Source of the DNA: Antedon mediterranea
Taxonomy: Eukaryota; Echinodermata; Crinoidea; Comatulida; Antedonidae
Assembly: GCF_964355755.1 (NCBI RefSeq)
Contig: NC_092677.1
Span: 18,754,101 to 18,818,100 of the forward strand
Direction: 5' to 3'
DNA: 64,000 nucleotides
Below the pieces are notes generated by a model, which saw only the letters and a list, made by a program, of their open reading frames with translations, made no database searches and was not told the DNA's origin. Positions 31,582 to 43,585 of this stretch are shown here, piece after piece. The translations under genes and the position numbers were made by a program. Numbering within the stretch: the first letter of the stretch is position 1; the number at the start of each line of letters is the position of its first letter.

Positions 31582-34552
31582 TAGGTGAAATTACGGGACC
31601 CGCTATTTATTGCGATTTTTAACATGTTGACGGTTTTAAAATGAAACGCGAAGGTAGCAATTCCGAAAGGAAATTATCTCAGCAACAACGTATTAGCGTG
31701 TAGAAGAAATTTGAATACGTGAAATATTGATGCGCGCTCTTTTAAATGTAATGAATTATGACGCAAAAGATGAAAATACGACCTTTTTTATTTAACTGGC
31801 CATATGATGACGTCATAACATCCGATTGGCAATATTTTTACATAATTTCGTATCTACAATCCAATAGCTTCCAGAAAAAGTTTTAATCGTGATTATCACA
31901 TTTTATTCTTACGAGCTATAACAGATTAAAATTTACTGTAAACATGAAATTGATGCCACACGTGATTTAAATTTTTAGGCATGATGACGTCAAAAAAATT
32001 AAAATATTTTTAACTCATGCGAAAGATACTTGATTGACCTAGACAATATCAAAATCGGGGTGAAAATGGAAAACGGATAAGTGGAGATGCGCTCTATTCA
32101 ATGTGATGAGCTATGACGAAAGATACAAAAATCCTAAATTTTATATTCGCGTGGCCATACGATGACGTCACAATGTCCGGTTAGCCATGTTAATACCTGA
32201 TCCGATATCTACAACTCATCTACTTCTAGAATATGTCATCCACAAAAAATTGACCGTCTAGTTTAGAAATTACGACTGTTTAAAAAAAGGCATATTTTAA
32301 ACGAATTTTTTAACCGTTTCATAAAAAACGCGCGCAAATTGTCCAATTCGACGTGCTCGTATGACGTATCTTTAAGTGGAAATTGTTTAAAATTTGGTAA
32401 AATTACTAGAATAGGCTGGAAAAACATAAATCACACGAAAAAAATACGTTTTCAATGCTACGTGCGCACCGCACACGTAAAAATGTGCGCACGCGTGGGA
32501 ATTTTTGACATGCTTAAAACGACATGAAACGCGTAGAAAGTTGATTATAAAATAATTTTGCGCATTTTGAAATTTTAAATGCGCGTGCGCGCGTAACTTT
32601 GTGTAAAACACGCAATTTTTTTTCAACAGAAAGTTAGCGCATGATATAAATTAAACTTTTGCAAAGTTTCAAGTTGAAATGTTATTTGGTTGTCGAGCTA
32701 TGTTAAATACGACAAAATCGTTAAATCGCGCGTAAGTCACGTTGCGCAATTGTAAACATCATGAAAAGCTTCGCTGCACATCTTCATGTGCACGACGATA
32801 TGTTGAGAAAGTTACAAAATGTTATGTTTGCAAGTTTTCGAGAAAAGCGTTCCACAAAAATCATACAGAAAGAAAGAAGAGAAACTAGACATGTAACTCG
32901 TCACTTTGACGAGTTAGTTATCCGCACGACAAACGCCACGTGCACGTCATACGTTGGAATATTCCACACAGAAAAAGATTATGGCATTATGACCTGAACT
33001 GATGAATATGATATGTTGTTAGTGCTGAATTCTGTCAATTTTGTGTCATATAGTATATAGTACTTGAAACAGTATAATCTGTATACATTACATACAGTGT
33101 AAAATAGGTGAAATTACGGGACCCCCGTTTATTCCTATTTTTAACATGGCGACGGTATCAAAATGAAACACTAAGATAGCAATTTCGGAAGGATATTATC
33201 TCAGTAATAACATATTAACATGTAGAAGAAATTAGAATACGTAAAATATAGATGCGCGCTCTTTTAAATGTGATGAACTATGACGCAAAAGATGAAAATA
33301 CGACTTTTTTTATTCAACTGGCCATATGATGACGTCACAACGTCGGATTGGAAAAATGTTGACATGAATTCGTATTTACAATGCAATAGCTTCCAGAAAA
33401 CGTTTTAATCATGATTACCGCTTTTTATTCTGACGAGCTATAACAGATTGAAAGTTACTGTAAAGATGAAAATAAGTGACCCACGTTATTTACATTTTTA
33501 GACATGATGACGTCAAAAAAATTAAAATATTTTTAACCCATGCGAAAGGTAGTTGATTGACCTAGAAAATATCACAATCTGGGTTAAAATGAAAAAAGGG
33601 TAAGTGGAGATGCGCTCTATTAAATGTGATGCTCTATGACGAAAGATACAAAAATCCTATATTTTATATTCGCATGGCCATATGTTGACGTCAAAATGTC
33701 CTGTTAGCAATATTGATGCATGATACGATATCTACAACTCATCATCTTCCAGAATACGTAATAAAAATAACTTTTACCGTTTAGTTTAGAAACTAAGACT
33801 GTTTTAAAAAAGGTATAATTTTGACAAATTTTAAGGAATTTTTGAACTTTTTCATCAAAAACGTACGTAAATTATCCAATTCGACGTGCTCGTATGACGT
33901 TAATTTTAAGTCAAAATTGTTTAAAAGTTGGTAAAAGTACTTGAAAAGGCTGGAAAAACATAAATCACGAGAAAAAAATTGTTTTCAACGCTACGTGCGC
34001 ACAGCGCGCGTAAAAATATGCGCTCGTGTGGGAATTTTTGACATGCTCAAAATGACATAAAACGCGTAGAAAGTTGTTTAGAAATTGATTTTTCGCATTT
34101 TGAAATTTTAAACGAGCGTGCGCGCGTAACTTCGTGTGAAACATGCCATTTTTTTCCCACAGTCAGTTAGCGCAAGATATAACTTAAAGTTTTTCTAAGT
34201 TTCAAATTAAAATGTTATATTGTTTTCGATCTATGTTAAATACGCGAAATTCATAAAAACGCGCGTAAGTCACGTTGCGCAACTCTGACGTCATTCACAA
34301 TAGCAGGTGCACAACTTCACATGAATGTCCACATGTTGACAAAGTTATAAAATGTTATGTTTACACGTTTTTGAGTTACGCGTGACACAAAAATGACAGA
34401 AAGAAAGAAGAATACAGAAAAAAAAAAGATGATGAAACAGGACAGTTACAAGGAGTTATCCGCTGAATGCGGATAACTAATAAAAAGTTGATGTTGATGA
34501 TGATTTCGTACAATCACAAGAGGTTATCCTGCAACTTCGTTGCGGATAACCA
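31582..34552 (-). mobile_element. Helentron-like element E8, split by E9
   Basis: Minus orientation. The left part (31,582-32,884) begins at an internal AGGTGAAATTACGGG position of the family, lacking the CTAG end, and runs to the GAAAGAAAGAAGA tract. After E9 the 5' end resumes at about 34,480: TTTCGTACAATCACAAGA and the same AACTTCGTT-looped hairpin as E7 at about 34,523-34,552. The E7-type hairpin on the far side of E9 shows the nesting. Confidence 0.6.
32885..34480 (-). mobile_element. Helentron-like element E9 (nested in E8)
   Basis: Minus orientation. CTAG is at 32,885-32,888, with the GACGA hairpin and the variant word AGTTATCCGC (sister copies have GGTTATCCGC). The 5' hairpin at about 34,456-34,478 has arms AGTTATCCGC/GCGGATAACT with the same A/T change, so the two ends match each other. 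The body is the most diverged of the minus-strand group and resembles E10. Confidence 0.65.
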
Positions 34553-34555
34553 AAA

Positions 34556-35345
34556 AACGTACATATATGTAATTATTTTAACCAAAAATGGCGTAGTTAA
34601 TAGAATTGTCGACTGAGGCCGCAAATTGTTTTACTTCTTTCGTGGCTAAAAACGATCATTTTCGGCGATGTTTTAGACCCTATATTTCGAAAACTACAAG
34701 TCAGATTTTCCTAATTCTTTCTTTATTGTAATATGAATACAACATACTAACAGATAATGTTGGTTTGGTTTTAATTTTGCATCGTTATCCCATATAAGAC
34801 AATATGATCTATGTAATCCTAGAACATATATTGATCAGAGACGTCGTGTATGTACAGATAATGACACCAATTTTGTCGGCAAATTGGCAATTCCCGGCCC
34901 CCCCCCCCCCCCCAACTTCAAAATCCTGGATACGCCACTGATCGGACTAGCGGCCATTAACCAGATGACGAGACCACTAGATGAAAGCTTTCTTTTTTGG
35001 GAGTTAGTAACCGACAAGATGTAGAAGCTTACAAACAAGCAAAAATCCATTGCTCAAATTAACATTTTACAGGAAAAATAACACAATATTTATGTTTTGT
35101 ATAGCAATAACATTTAGATGATTTGTATTACTAATACTATCATATATAGATATATCAATCATTGTTATCTTTGTTTATGTTTTTTTTTTACAATTTATTT
35201 TTTACATTTTTTGTTTACAATGACATTAGCAGAGAAAGGGAATTTAGACATACAGTACCTCACCACCTACTCAACTGTTTTCGTACTAAGATGGTTGTAA
35301 ACGGCTCTATTTTAAACTTGTTGACATCTAGTGCTTGAATCTTCT
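34556..35345. other. Mostly unassigned; hAT-like terminus at 34,940
   Basis: On the minus strand a CAGTGGCGTATCC terminus ends at 34,940 and is followed (leftward) by a G-run (15 Cs on the + strand at about 34,898-34,912) and an AATTGCCAATTTGCCGAC word. The matching second end was not found. The remainder is AT-rich with nothing recognised. Confidence 0.35.
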
Positions 35346-35349
35346 TTAT

Positions 35350-35754
35350 AGATATTTATTGAACTAGCCTGTTTCTGAAAGAATTACATTGGTTGCCAGT
35401 TGAACAAAGGGTTAAGTTTAAAATTTTAGTTCAAGTTTATACTTGCGTAAATGGTCAAGCACCGGTTTACATGTGTGACTTAATTAGTAGGTACAATTGT
35501 CAAAGAGAACACGATTCGACTAAACTCAATGTTCCTCGTGTTCACCGATCATCTGGTGAACGTTAATTTTCAAAGCTAGGCCCAGACCTTTGGAATAACC
35601 TTTCAAGCACAATTCGTGACTCATCTTCAATTATAATTTTCAAAAAAACTCTTGAAAACCCATCTTTTCCCGAAATAATTATGTTCACCAGATGATTGGT
35701 CATTGTAAAGCGCTTTGATCCTTGTAAAGGCACTATATAAATTGTAATGTAATG
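35350..35754 (+). mobile_element. CR1-like LINE 3' end
   Basis: From 35,375 the + strand reads through a LINE C-terminal region: a LKELHWLPV motif, then KFKILVQVYTCVNGQAPVY (the typical Y-KALNG-AP-Y region), a WNNL motif and a FKKTL end. There is one in-frame TAA at about 35,564 and a frame disturbance near the end. The 3' UTR has the AAGCGCTTTGA and AAAGGCACTATATAAATT words common in CR1/L2-type elements and ends in a GTAAT repeat. It is 5' truncated and dead. Confidence 0.75.
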
Positions 35755-35759
35755 AGCTG

Positions 35760-37385
35760 CCTCTGTTTTATTTATTTTTTTCGATAAAATTGTAAAAATC
35801 ATTTACAGCAAGCATATATATTCCATAAAATATATGTGATTGATTTGTTTGTAGTTGAAGAGTTGGTGTTGTTCAGTTTATTTCAAAATGGCAGCTGCAT
35901 AAATCAACTCGATGACCTATTAAAATATAGGTTGAACCTTAACAAGTATATATATATATTTTGTTTAACACCAGAGAGTTTGAACAATAGGTGTTTGTAA
36001 AATGTTGGAGTGCACCTTTCTACACATCTATGTGGTTTTGATTTATTTATTGTAGGCATACCCAGCACAAGATACCCACATCTTCTCAGGATTATGCCTT
36101 CCTCCATAGCCTCTTTTCTTTTGTCCATCCAACAATCATCAATATCCATCATTTCTGTATACTATTTTGTATTGTTTTGCTATGGTGGAAAATAAATGTC
36201 TTTTTAAATGAAAATTGTAAATGAAAGCAGCAGATTGCTTGAAAAAAACGTAGAACAGTAGGTTGGTTATAAAACCAGCAATTAATCGTTTGTTGACGAT
36301 GATAACCTTTGTAAAAACTGATCCCTCACACAAAATTGTCTCCTTGTTATTTTTATTTATTCGGTATATATACTCAAAATGCAACAGAAGTTGAAATTCT
36401 TATGAGTTTACAAAAAAAATGACAAACACAATAAAAAAAACGTTAAGCGTATACAAGAACTATGGTAGCATCTTATATATTTATAACAAAGCACAAAGTT
36501 AAACTTAATCATTACTATACAGTATAATATTAAAATTATAAATATCAATCATTATTCAACATATACAAATATACAGGGTTAAAATTAGTTATTATTATGT
36601 TTTCTTTCCTTTTCATAATAGGTATAAACAATACAAATTCTTGCCAAGTTTATTAAACTTGGAGGCATTTTTAGCACTATGTTCTATGTTGAATTTCATG
36701 TTATATCTTTATGGAAAAGACGAGAGACTTTAACTCTATAGTACAATACATAATATTAAAATAAAAATACATACACATTTTATTAAAACATCCAATGAAA
36801 ACGTGCTAAACAGAGGCCCCTATTATTCCCACACCTATTATGGGATCAGTATCGTGTTTACAACGGTTCAGTTTGAGCTGTATTGTAAAAGTAACCATGC
36901 TTGTACTGCCTCACTATTACTTGCCTAATTCTAAAATCAAATTATTTCTTTCTCATAAAATACACAGAAAGCATTTGCATATAAAAATATCCAGGAGTTA
37001 TTTAAAGTTCTAGGTTTGTCCTAAGTCTATTCTCTCTATTTATATGGCATTTTATGAAATAAATGTTTGTTAAATAAAGGTTTTGTGCTAGGCTACTTGC
37101 TCACCAACAAATTAGTATTTGATATCTACTATGAGGTCATTCTATATAAATCAGAATACACACCCATGCTTGTAGTATATGTTTAAATTGGTGTACATGA
37201 TTGATGTCTCTGAGAGTATATGGTAGAACTACATTTTTATCAGGACAGTAGCTACCGATCCTCATTCATACCAAAATATTTACCAATGGATGTTGCTTGC
37301 ATCACTTGTACAGAAAATTGCCTGACCAAGTTGAATTTGCAGAGAAGGGATGGAAGACACTTATAATAGTGTTAAGTTTAAAATG
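35760..37385. other. Intergenic sequence, nothing recognised
   Basis: AT-rich sequence with no supportable gene, RNA or element end; several short frames overlap on both strands without motifs. Confidence 0.45.
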
Positions 37386-37387
37386 CA

Positions 37388-37897
37388 GTGATGGCTTCCA
37401 TGAGTTATTTGAGAAGGCAACACTACTATGAATCCATGTCATCTGTCGCACATTGCACTAAGATTAAGAAATGCTCTAAAGTATCTGCAAAAAGAAAATC
37501 CTTCTGTCTTGAAGAAGAAGATGTATCTCAAGGTCAAGAGCTTCAAAAACATTCGACATGCAAAATGATTGTATTCTACTCGAAGATGATAACTCCAGAC
37601 CTTAAACTCAAAACAAAACTGAAAGTATACACCAAGAATCATTTCAGAATTTCAGAAGCTTTTGTGCATTTCTTGATGATAGCAGTGGATGACACATTCC
37701 AGGGGAATGGAAGTTACTCTAATAAGCATTTCAGTAGTAGGAGTAGCATGAAAAGAATTAGGGAAACCTTACTCAGATGTCAGAACTTTCGCCGGCATAC
37801 AGCTAACCAAAGAAAAGACCATATAAAATTTATTTTACTGGACATAACAGTCAAATATATAGGCAGCTACAAGCAAATTTTGAGTGAGATACCTTAG
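37388..37897 (+). CDS. Unrecognised 169-codon open frame
   Basis: This is the longest non-repetitive open frame in the window. The predicted product is basic (Lys/Arg/Ser-rich), with several His and Cys but no motif I recognise, no signal peptide and no clear transmembrane segment. Two more + frames (38,314-38,718 and 38,851-39,093) follow before the reverse-transcriptase remnant at about 39.47 kb, so all three could be decayed gag/pol of the LTR element ending at 40,589. Chance is also possible. A codon-bias test and a profile search would decide. Confidence 0.25.
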   Translation: MMASMSYLRRQHYYESMSSVAHCTKIKKCSKVSAKRKSFCLEEEDVSQGQELQKHSTCKMIVFYSKMITPDLKLKTKLKVYTKNHFRISEAFVHFLMIAVDDTFQGNGSYSNKHFSSRSSMKRIRETLLRCQNFRRHTANQRKDHIKFILLDITVKYIGSYKQILSEIP

Positions 37898-38313
37898 ATG
37901 GTATGAATTCTACTACCGTAAATGTTTATATTTTATAAAGAATTAACTACGAGATACTAATTAATAAGCAGTTTCATTTTGTATTATTAGATGCACTTTG
38001 AAGAAATAAAATTTATCAAAACTGATGCTGTTTTATTTATTAAGACACAGATTCCCAAACATAAAAAATCTTGAAGAAATAGAAAAAATTAATCTTATGA
38101 CCCACACCTTTTGCTAACTTCAAACATGGCAACATTCAATGAAGAAGTTAAATAATGCAAAATGAAAAATAATCAAATACATCATCAAGGCTTGGCTACT
38201 TTTCAAAGCTAAAATATCTGCTGAATTTAGATGATTTAGCAAAATATCCATTGCATTAGGAATGTTAGCAAAAAGCAAAGTTAAATAAAGCAAAGAAAGT
38301 CAATTGTGATATC

Positions 38314-38718
38314 TTGGTGAAGAGAAGACTAGAGGAAAGAATGTTCAAAGACCAACTTTACACACTAGAGACAAAAAACACAATGGTTTACCTTGATACA
38401 ATAAAGAGCACACTACAAATTAATTTGCATGAGGAAAAAAACGTTATAACCTTCTTATTGATAAGCATTTGCAATTTCCATCCATTTGAACGCTGCAACG
38501 ACATCCCATTTGAACCTGGTATAGACATGGTGTTCAAATTAATGAAAGTAAAAGTTTCCAAAATGCAAAACCATAGAGCCGATATGCTGTCTCACACTGG
38601 ACAAGATGAGTATCACAATTTAATACAATCGATGAGTGAAGTGATACTTTGGAATGCGACGCTCTCTGGTAACTCTGGTGTAGCCCCACATGGTTTTCAT
38701 GATAAGATTCATTTTTAA
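38314..38718 (+). pseudogene. Unrecognised 134-codon frame, possible retroelement remnant
   Basis: This open frame has no recognisable domain. It is placed between the frame above and the RT remnant and runs the same way, so it may be a piece of the decayed LTR retrotransposon polyprotein. No zinc-knuckle or protease motif can be pointed to. Confidence 0.2.
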
Positions 38719-38850
38719 CAACTGCATTGTTTATTCAACAAGTAAATCATTAGTTCGATTTAATTCAATTTAGGCTAATCATTCTCTAGTAATGGCATTT
38801 AAGCAAATTAAATAAGAAGTATAATTAAGCTACATCATTCCTGGAGGCAT

Positions 38851-39093
38851 TTGCAATATGATCATAGGAGCATTACTGTAAAACTAAAAAGAATGGAAGC
38901 CAATGCAAACGCTCACAACCTTCGTACTAGAAGTTCAACACAAACTCAGTCAAAGATTGAAGTTCCCATTAACATCCTGATTGACACAGGATTGCTTGGA
39001 AAATCTCTGTTTACCAAATCACTAAAGTTTAATTTCGCCCTGAAAATAATTGCAAGAACACCATATTTGAAAACAGTATCTACTGGTAGCTAA
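38851..39093 (+). pseudogene. Unrecognised 80-codon frame, possible retroelement remnant
   Basis: The middle of this frame reads PINILIDTGLLG, which could be an aspartic-protease-like DTG in a hydrophobic context, as expected between gag and RT. A single motif in a short frame is weak evidence. Confidence 0.25.
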
Positions 39094-39439
39094 AATCAGG
39101 ACAATGGTGAAATCTGTTGTGCAACATCATGAGGTTGGCGATTGCTTTTATATATCAATCAAAAGTACACGGCATAGATAATTCTGAGCTTAACAGCTTA
39201 TTTTAATTAAATGGATATACTGTGTATTTAAATTTTCAATTTAAAACTACAATGACACCAGATTCCATTGATACATTGAAGCTTACTGGGCATAGTTTGA
39301 TTTAAAAAGCTGAATGATCTTTAGAGAAATTGAGAAGAATCATTCCTTAAAGAAAAATATGTAAAATGAAAAATATTTAAACTTGCTGAAATAAATGACT
39401 ACACTTCCTTTGGTCGAAAGAAGTTAGAAAAATGAATGA

Positions 39440-40347
39440 AGGTTCATAACTTTGGCTTCAAAGCAGCAATGGCGAACATGAATTTGGAGAGGCTGCTGCA
39501 AACTTCTATAAAGATATAGATTTTTATGTCGACAATGGACTGTTCAAAAGACATGCTACCTTGTCTTGCCTTTGTGTAATGGCAGCTGGTTAAAAACTGC
39601 AAATTAAAGTTGAGTTTTAATTCCAAAGAGGCCCATGCTGTTTTTATTTATTTATTATTAAACAACACCCGTGAGAGTATTAAAGATAATTAGAGATTAT
39701 ATGGGAGAAAATGTAAACACTGGTATTTATTGTTGCCCACCACGAAAATGAAAATGAAGTTGGTATAATCGCTGACTTCAGTAAAAATTAAACTTCAATT
39801 CAGAAAGTGGCAATTCAATGTGTGTGACGAATCAGAAAATCACTACTGCTTTGGGAGCAGAAGAGTTGTAATAACTTTTTTTAAATTTGCTAGAGAATAT
39901 AAAAGCCTTTTCGATCGCTGGTGAAGATTACACTCTAATTATAACAATGATTAAACTCTAAATCTCAAAGATGTGAACAGAACTGTTGAAATTGAAAAGA
40001 AAGGTTCAGATACGGATTATCTACCACCAGAACCATGGAGTGAGTGAGCCTTGAACCCCTGCCGATGTTATGGCTAGGTAATTACGGTTCCACTGTCTTA
40101 ACCGCTCGGCCACTCACTCACTTGTGAAGATAAAATAGCCAAGGACGAAGAACAGTGTAGCTCAATTTGTATCACTCCTGTCGCAAAGCAAAGTCAACCC
40201 GTTCAACGTCGTCCGAAGCGAAATTCTAAACTACCACGCAGATATGAAGCTTTTAAAATGGACTGAACTATTATGTAACTGAACTGTTATAATAATTCTC
40301 ATGTTAAAGATACTTTACCTTCATTCAAAGCTAAATATCTTAAAGGG
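39440..40347 (+). pseudogene. Decayed BEL/Pao-like pol (RT motif to C-terminus)
   Basis: Around 39,480-39,590 the + strand reads HEFGEAAANFYKDIDFYVDN, matching the Pao/BEL reverse-transcriptase context FG-x-x-AANF...DFYVDDGL with the second catalytic Asp changed to Asn. Further on, about 40,190-40,263 encodes a basic end (RRPKRNSKLPRRYEAF and a stop) typical of LTR-retrotransposon integrase C-termini. Between them are stops and a tRNA-like insertion at 40,040-40,121. A purine run (AAAGGG) precedes the LTR. Pol is clearly dead and largely eroded. Confidence 0.55.
40040..40121 (-). repeat. tRNA-like (Ser/Leu-type) insertion in pol remnant
   Basis: On the minus strand, a 7-bp acceptor stem GTGAGTG/CACTCAC closes an 82-nt segment with A-box TGGCCGAGCGGTTAAG (as in class II Ser/Leu tRNAs) and B-box-like GGGTTCAAGG. 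The anticodon arm pairs poorly, so it is a tRNA pseudogene or SINE head. Retroelement pol sequence can be read on both sides. Confidence 0.45.
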
Positions 40348-40589
40348 TGTCAGTATAGTAATAGTATCCTGTCTAGCGCCCTCTATATATATGTTGATTG
40401 TCCCCTATATATATAATGGACTAACCCTCTGACCCGTAAGGTCAGATCCAGCATGGTCTGGGAGACATCTTGGTTCTCAGGTAGATACACATTGTTCATG
40501 CGTTTACACTTGCTCAATAAAACCAGGGAAGAGTTAAATTACTCTTCCCTGCTCTTACTGATGAAACCTACTTCTACGTTGTAATCACA
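40348..40589 (+). repeat. 3' LTR of the BEL/Pao-like element
   Basis: A 242-bp segment begins TGTCAG directly after a purine tract and ends ACA. It contains a TATA-like tract (CTATATATA at about 40,384 and 40,410) and an AATAAA at about 40,517. This order (pol end, purine tract, TGT...ACA) is what a 3' LTR looks like. No 5' LTR copy and no clear 5-bp target duplication were found, so the right boundary is approximate. A 28-nt palindrome at 40,524-40,551 lies within it. Confidence 0.55.
40524..40551. repeat. 28-nt palindrome CAGGGAAGAGT...ACTCTTCCCTG
   Basis: Perfect 11-bp arms flank a 6-nt centre (TAAATT). The arm sequence is the same as that of the 24-nt palindrome at 60,156-60,179. No flanking direct repeat is seen here. 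Confidence 0.8.
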
Positions 40590-40594
40590 CTCGT

Positions 40595-41755
40595 ACAAAC
40601 AGATTAAAGAAATTATTGGTAAAATTAAAATTCAATCTTCTAGTTTAAAATTGACAAGAATAACACTAAAAAAATGATATGCACGGCACTGAAAGACACC
40701 ATAGAATGATTAGAGCAGATTTTTATTTCGCCCAACTTCAATGAAGAGAAACTAGTAACAAATTATTACTATTAGAGTTTAACTGACTGGGTTTTTATTT
40801 AGTTTAATCATGGAGTTCATGGTTTAATTGAGTAAACCAATTTTGCAGATTGACAAAAAAAGAAATTACTGAGGCAAACAACATTGCATTTGCTTCTTTA
40901 AACAAGAATTTTGATGAAAAAGAGCTTTACAATCTATAATTTTATAGGGAAAGTACCCTTATTGGAAAAAACTTCGGATAAATACTATAAGTGTTCTTTA
41001 GTAGGGAACTAAGATAAGTATAAGTTGTTTTTTAATCAGGTTTAGTTTTACAGGGCAGGTTAAAATATGAAAGATTGAGATGAGTGGGTACATTTTTTTC
41101 TGTTTGCTGCTCCTGAAGCATTCCAAGATTCTTTGGCCTTTAGTCCCTTGAACTAGTCTTTGGAAACAATGTGGTCCTTTACTTTTTTTTATATAATTCT
41201 TCGACCACTGAATTTATTAGAGTATGTAAGGATACTTCTGACCTAGCAAAGGAAAACCTAGTTAATCCCCAGAGTCAGATGAAACAGACATGGTCTTAGA
41301 GCCTGTTTCTGCTGCATAAAAATAACTGGTTAAAATTGGTGTGAATAAATAAAAATCGGTGTGATACTCCATTTTCTTGGGAGTAAAAACAGTACAAATT
41401 TGACTATAGAAATAGACAAAAGCGGAATACAGTAGGCAGGTAATCAATATACAAAAGAAAAACAAAACACCTGTATTAATTTTTAAAATAGAAAAATAGA
41501 TGAAATCAGTGTCCTCAGTAGTCCTTGATGACTCAATAACTGTTGTTGCCTATATTTAAAGCCTATAAAAGATTAATTTTTAGGTACCTATAAGGGTTAG
41601 TAATAATACTAGCACTTTATCAATATCACTGCATGCTTATTTGGCACAAAGAATGCTGGCTCAGAGATTCCACTGAAGGCTGATCAATGAGATTATCAAG
41701 GATCAACTGATATGATGATATCATTATCTATACCGACACTTGGCAAGATCACCTA
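40595..41755. other. Sequence before the satellite, nothing recognised
   Basis: AT-rich sequence with no supported feature; short frames on both strands lack motifs. Confidence 0.45.
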
Positions 41756-43585
41756 TAATACTGAATGAATTAATTAAATCTTACATTTAATTTCAAACAA
41801 TCTGTCATTACTTTACGAAACAATAAAAGTAACTCTTTTATTATATTTCACCAACACTGAGTGACAGGAATAAATTAATAGATATTTCATATTTATCGTA
41901 CAGTATAAACATATATTAAGGTATATCCACCTTGAGTATGAAAGATATTCCTGAATGAATTACGGTAATGAAATCTTACATTTAATTTCAAACAATCTTG
42001 CATTACTTTCAGAAACAATAAAAGTAACTCTCTTTTAACTCTCTCAAAAAATCTCACAATTCTTTATGATACAATAAAAGTAACCCTCTTTTAATATTTC
42101 ACCGACACTGACCGGAATAAATATATAGGAATGTCATATTTATCAAACTTGCAAACATATTAAGGTATATCTACCTTGAGTATAAAAGATATGCCTGAAT
42201 GAATTAATTAATTAAATCTGGACATTTCATTTCAAACAATCTTACATTACTATACGACACAATAAAAGTAACTCTCTTTTAATATTTCACAGACAGGAAT
42301 AAGAATGTCATATTTATCAACTTGCAAACATATTAAGGTATATCTACCTTGAGTATGAAAGATATTCCTGAATGAATTAATTAAATCTGGATATTTAGTT
42401 TCAAACAATCTTACATTACTGTACGATACAATAAAAGTAACTCTCTTTTTATATTTCACCAACACTGAGTGACAGGAATAAATATATAGGAATGTCACAT
42501 TTATCAAACTTGCAAACATATTAAGGTATATCTACCTTGAGTATGAAAGATATTCCTGAATGAATTAATTAAATCTGGACATTTAATTTCACAAAATCTT
42601 ACATTACTATAAGACACAATAAAAGTAACTCTCTTTTAATATTTCACAGACAGGAATAAGAATGTCATATTTATCAACTTGCAAACATATTAAGGTATAT
42701 CTACCTTGAGTATGAAAGATATTCCTGAATGAATTAATTAAATCTGGATATTTAGTTTCAAACAATCTTACATTACTGTACGATACAATAAAAGTAACTC
42801 TCTTTTTATATTTCACCAACACTGAGTGACAGGAATAAATATATAGGAATGTCACATTTATCAAACTTGCAAACATATTAAGGTATATCTACCTTGAGTA
42901 TGAAAGATATTCCTGAATGAATTAATTAAATCTGGACATTTAATTTCACAAAATCTTACATTACTATAAGACACAATAAAAGTAACTCTCTTTTAATATT
43001 TCACAGACAGGAATAAGAATGTCATATTTATCAACTTGCAAACATATTAAGGTATATCTACCTTGAGTATGAAAGATATTCCTGAATGAATTAATTAAAT
43101 CTGGATATTTAATTTCAAACAATCTTACATTACTGTACGAAACAATAAAAGTAACTCTTTTATTATATTTCACCAACACTGAGTGACAGGAATAAATTAA
43201 TAGATATTTCATATTTATCGTACAGTATAAACATATATTAAGGTATATCCACCTTGAGTATGAAAGATATTCCTGAATGAATTACGGTAATGAAATCTTA
43301 CATTTAATTTCAAACAATCTGTCATTACTTTACGAAACAATAAAAGTAACTCTTTTATTATATTTCACCAACACTGAGTGACAGGAATAAATTAATAGAT
43401 ATTTCATATTTATCGTACAGTATAAACATATATTAAGGTATATCCACCTTGAGTATGAAAGATATTCCTGAATGAATTACGGTAATGAAATCTTACATTT
43501 AATTTCAAACAATCTTGCATTACTTTCAGAAACAATAAAAGTAACTCTCTTTTAACTCTCTCACTGACCAGAATAAATATATATA

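Noticed and set aside
27962-32626. Frames of 60-79 codons recurring in E5, E7 and E8
   Set aside because: They lie at homologous places in non-autonomous repeats, start differently, and changes between copies do not avoid amino-acid change.
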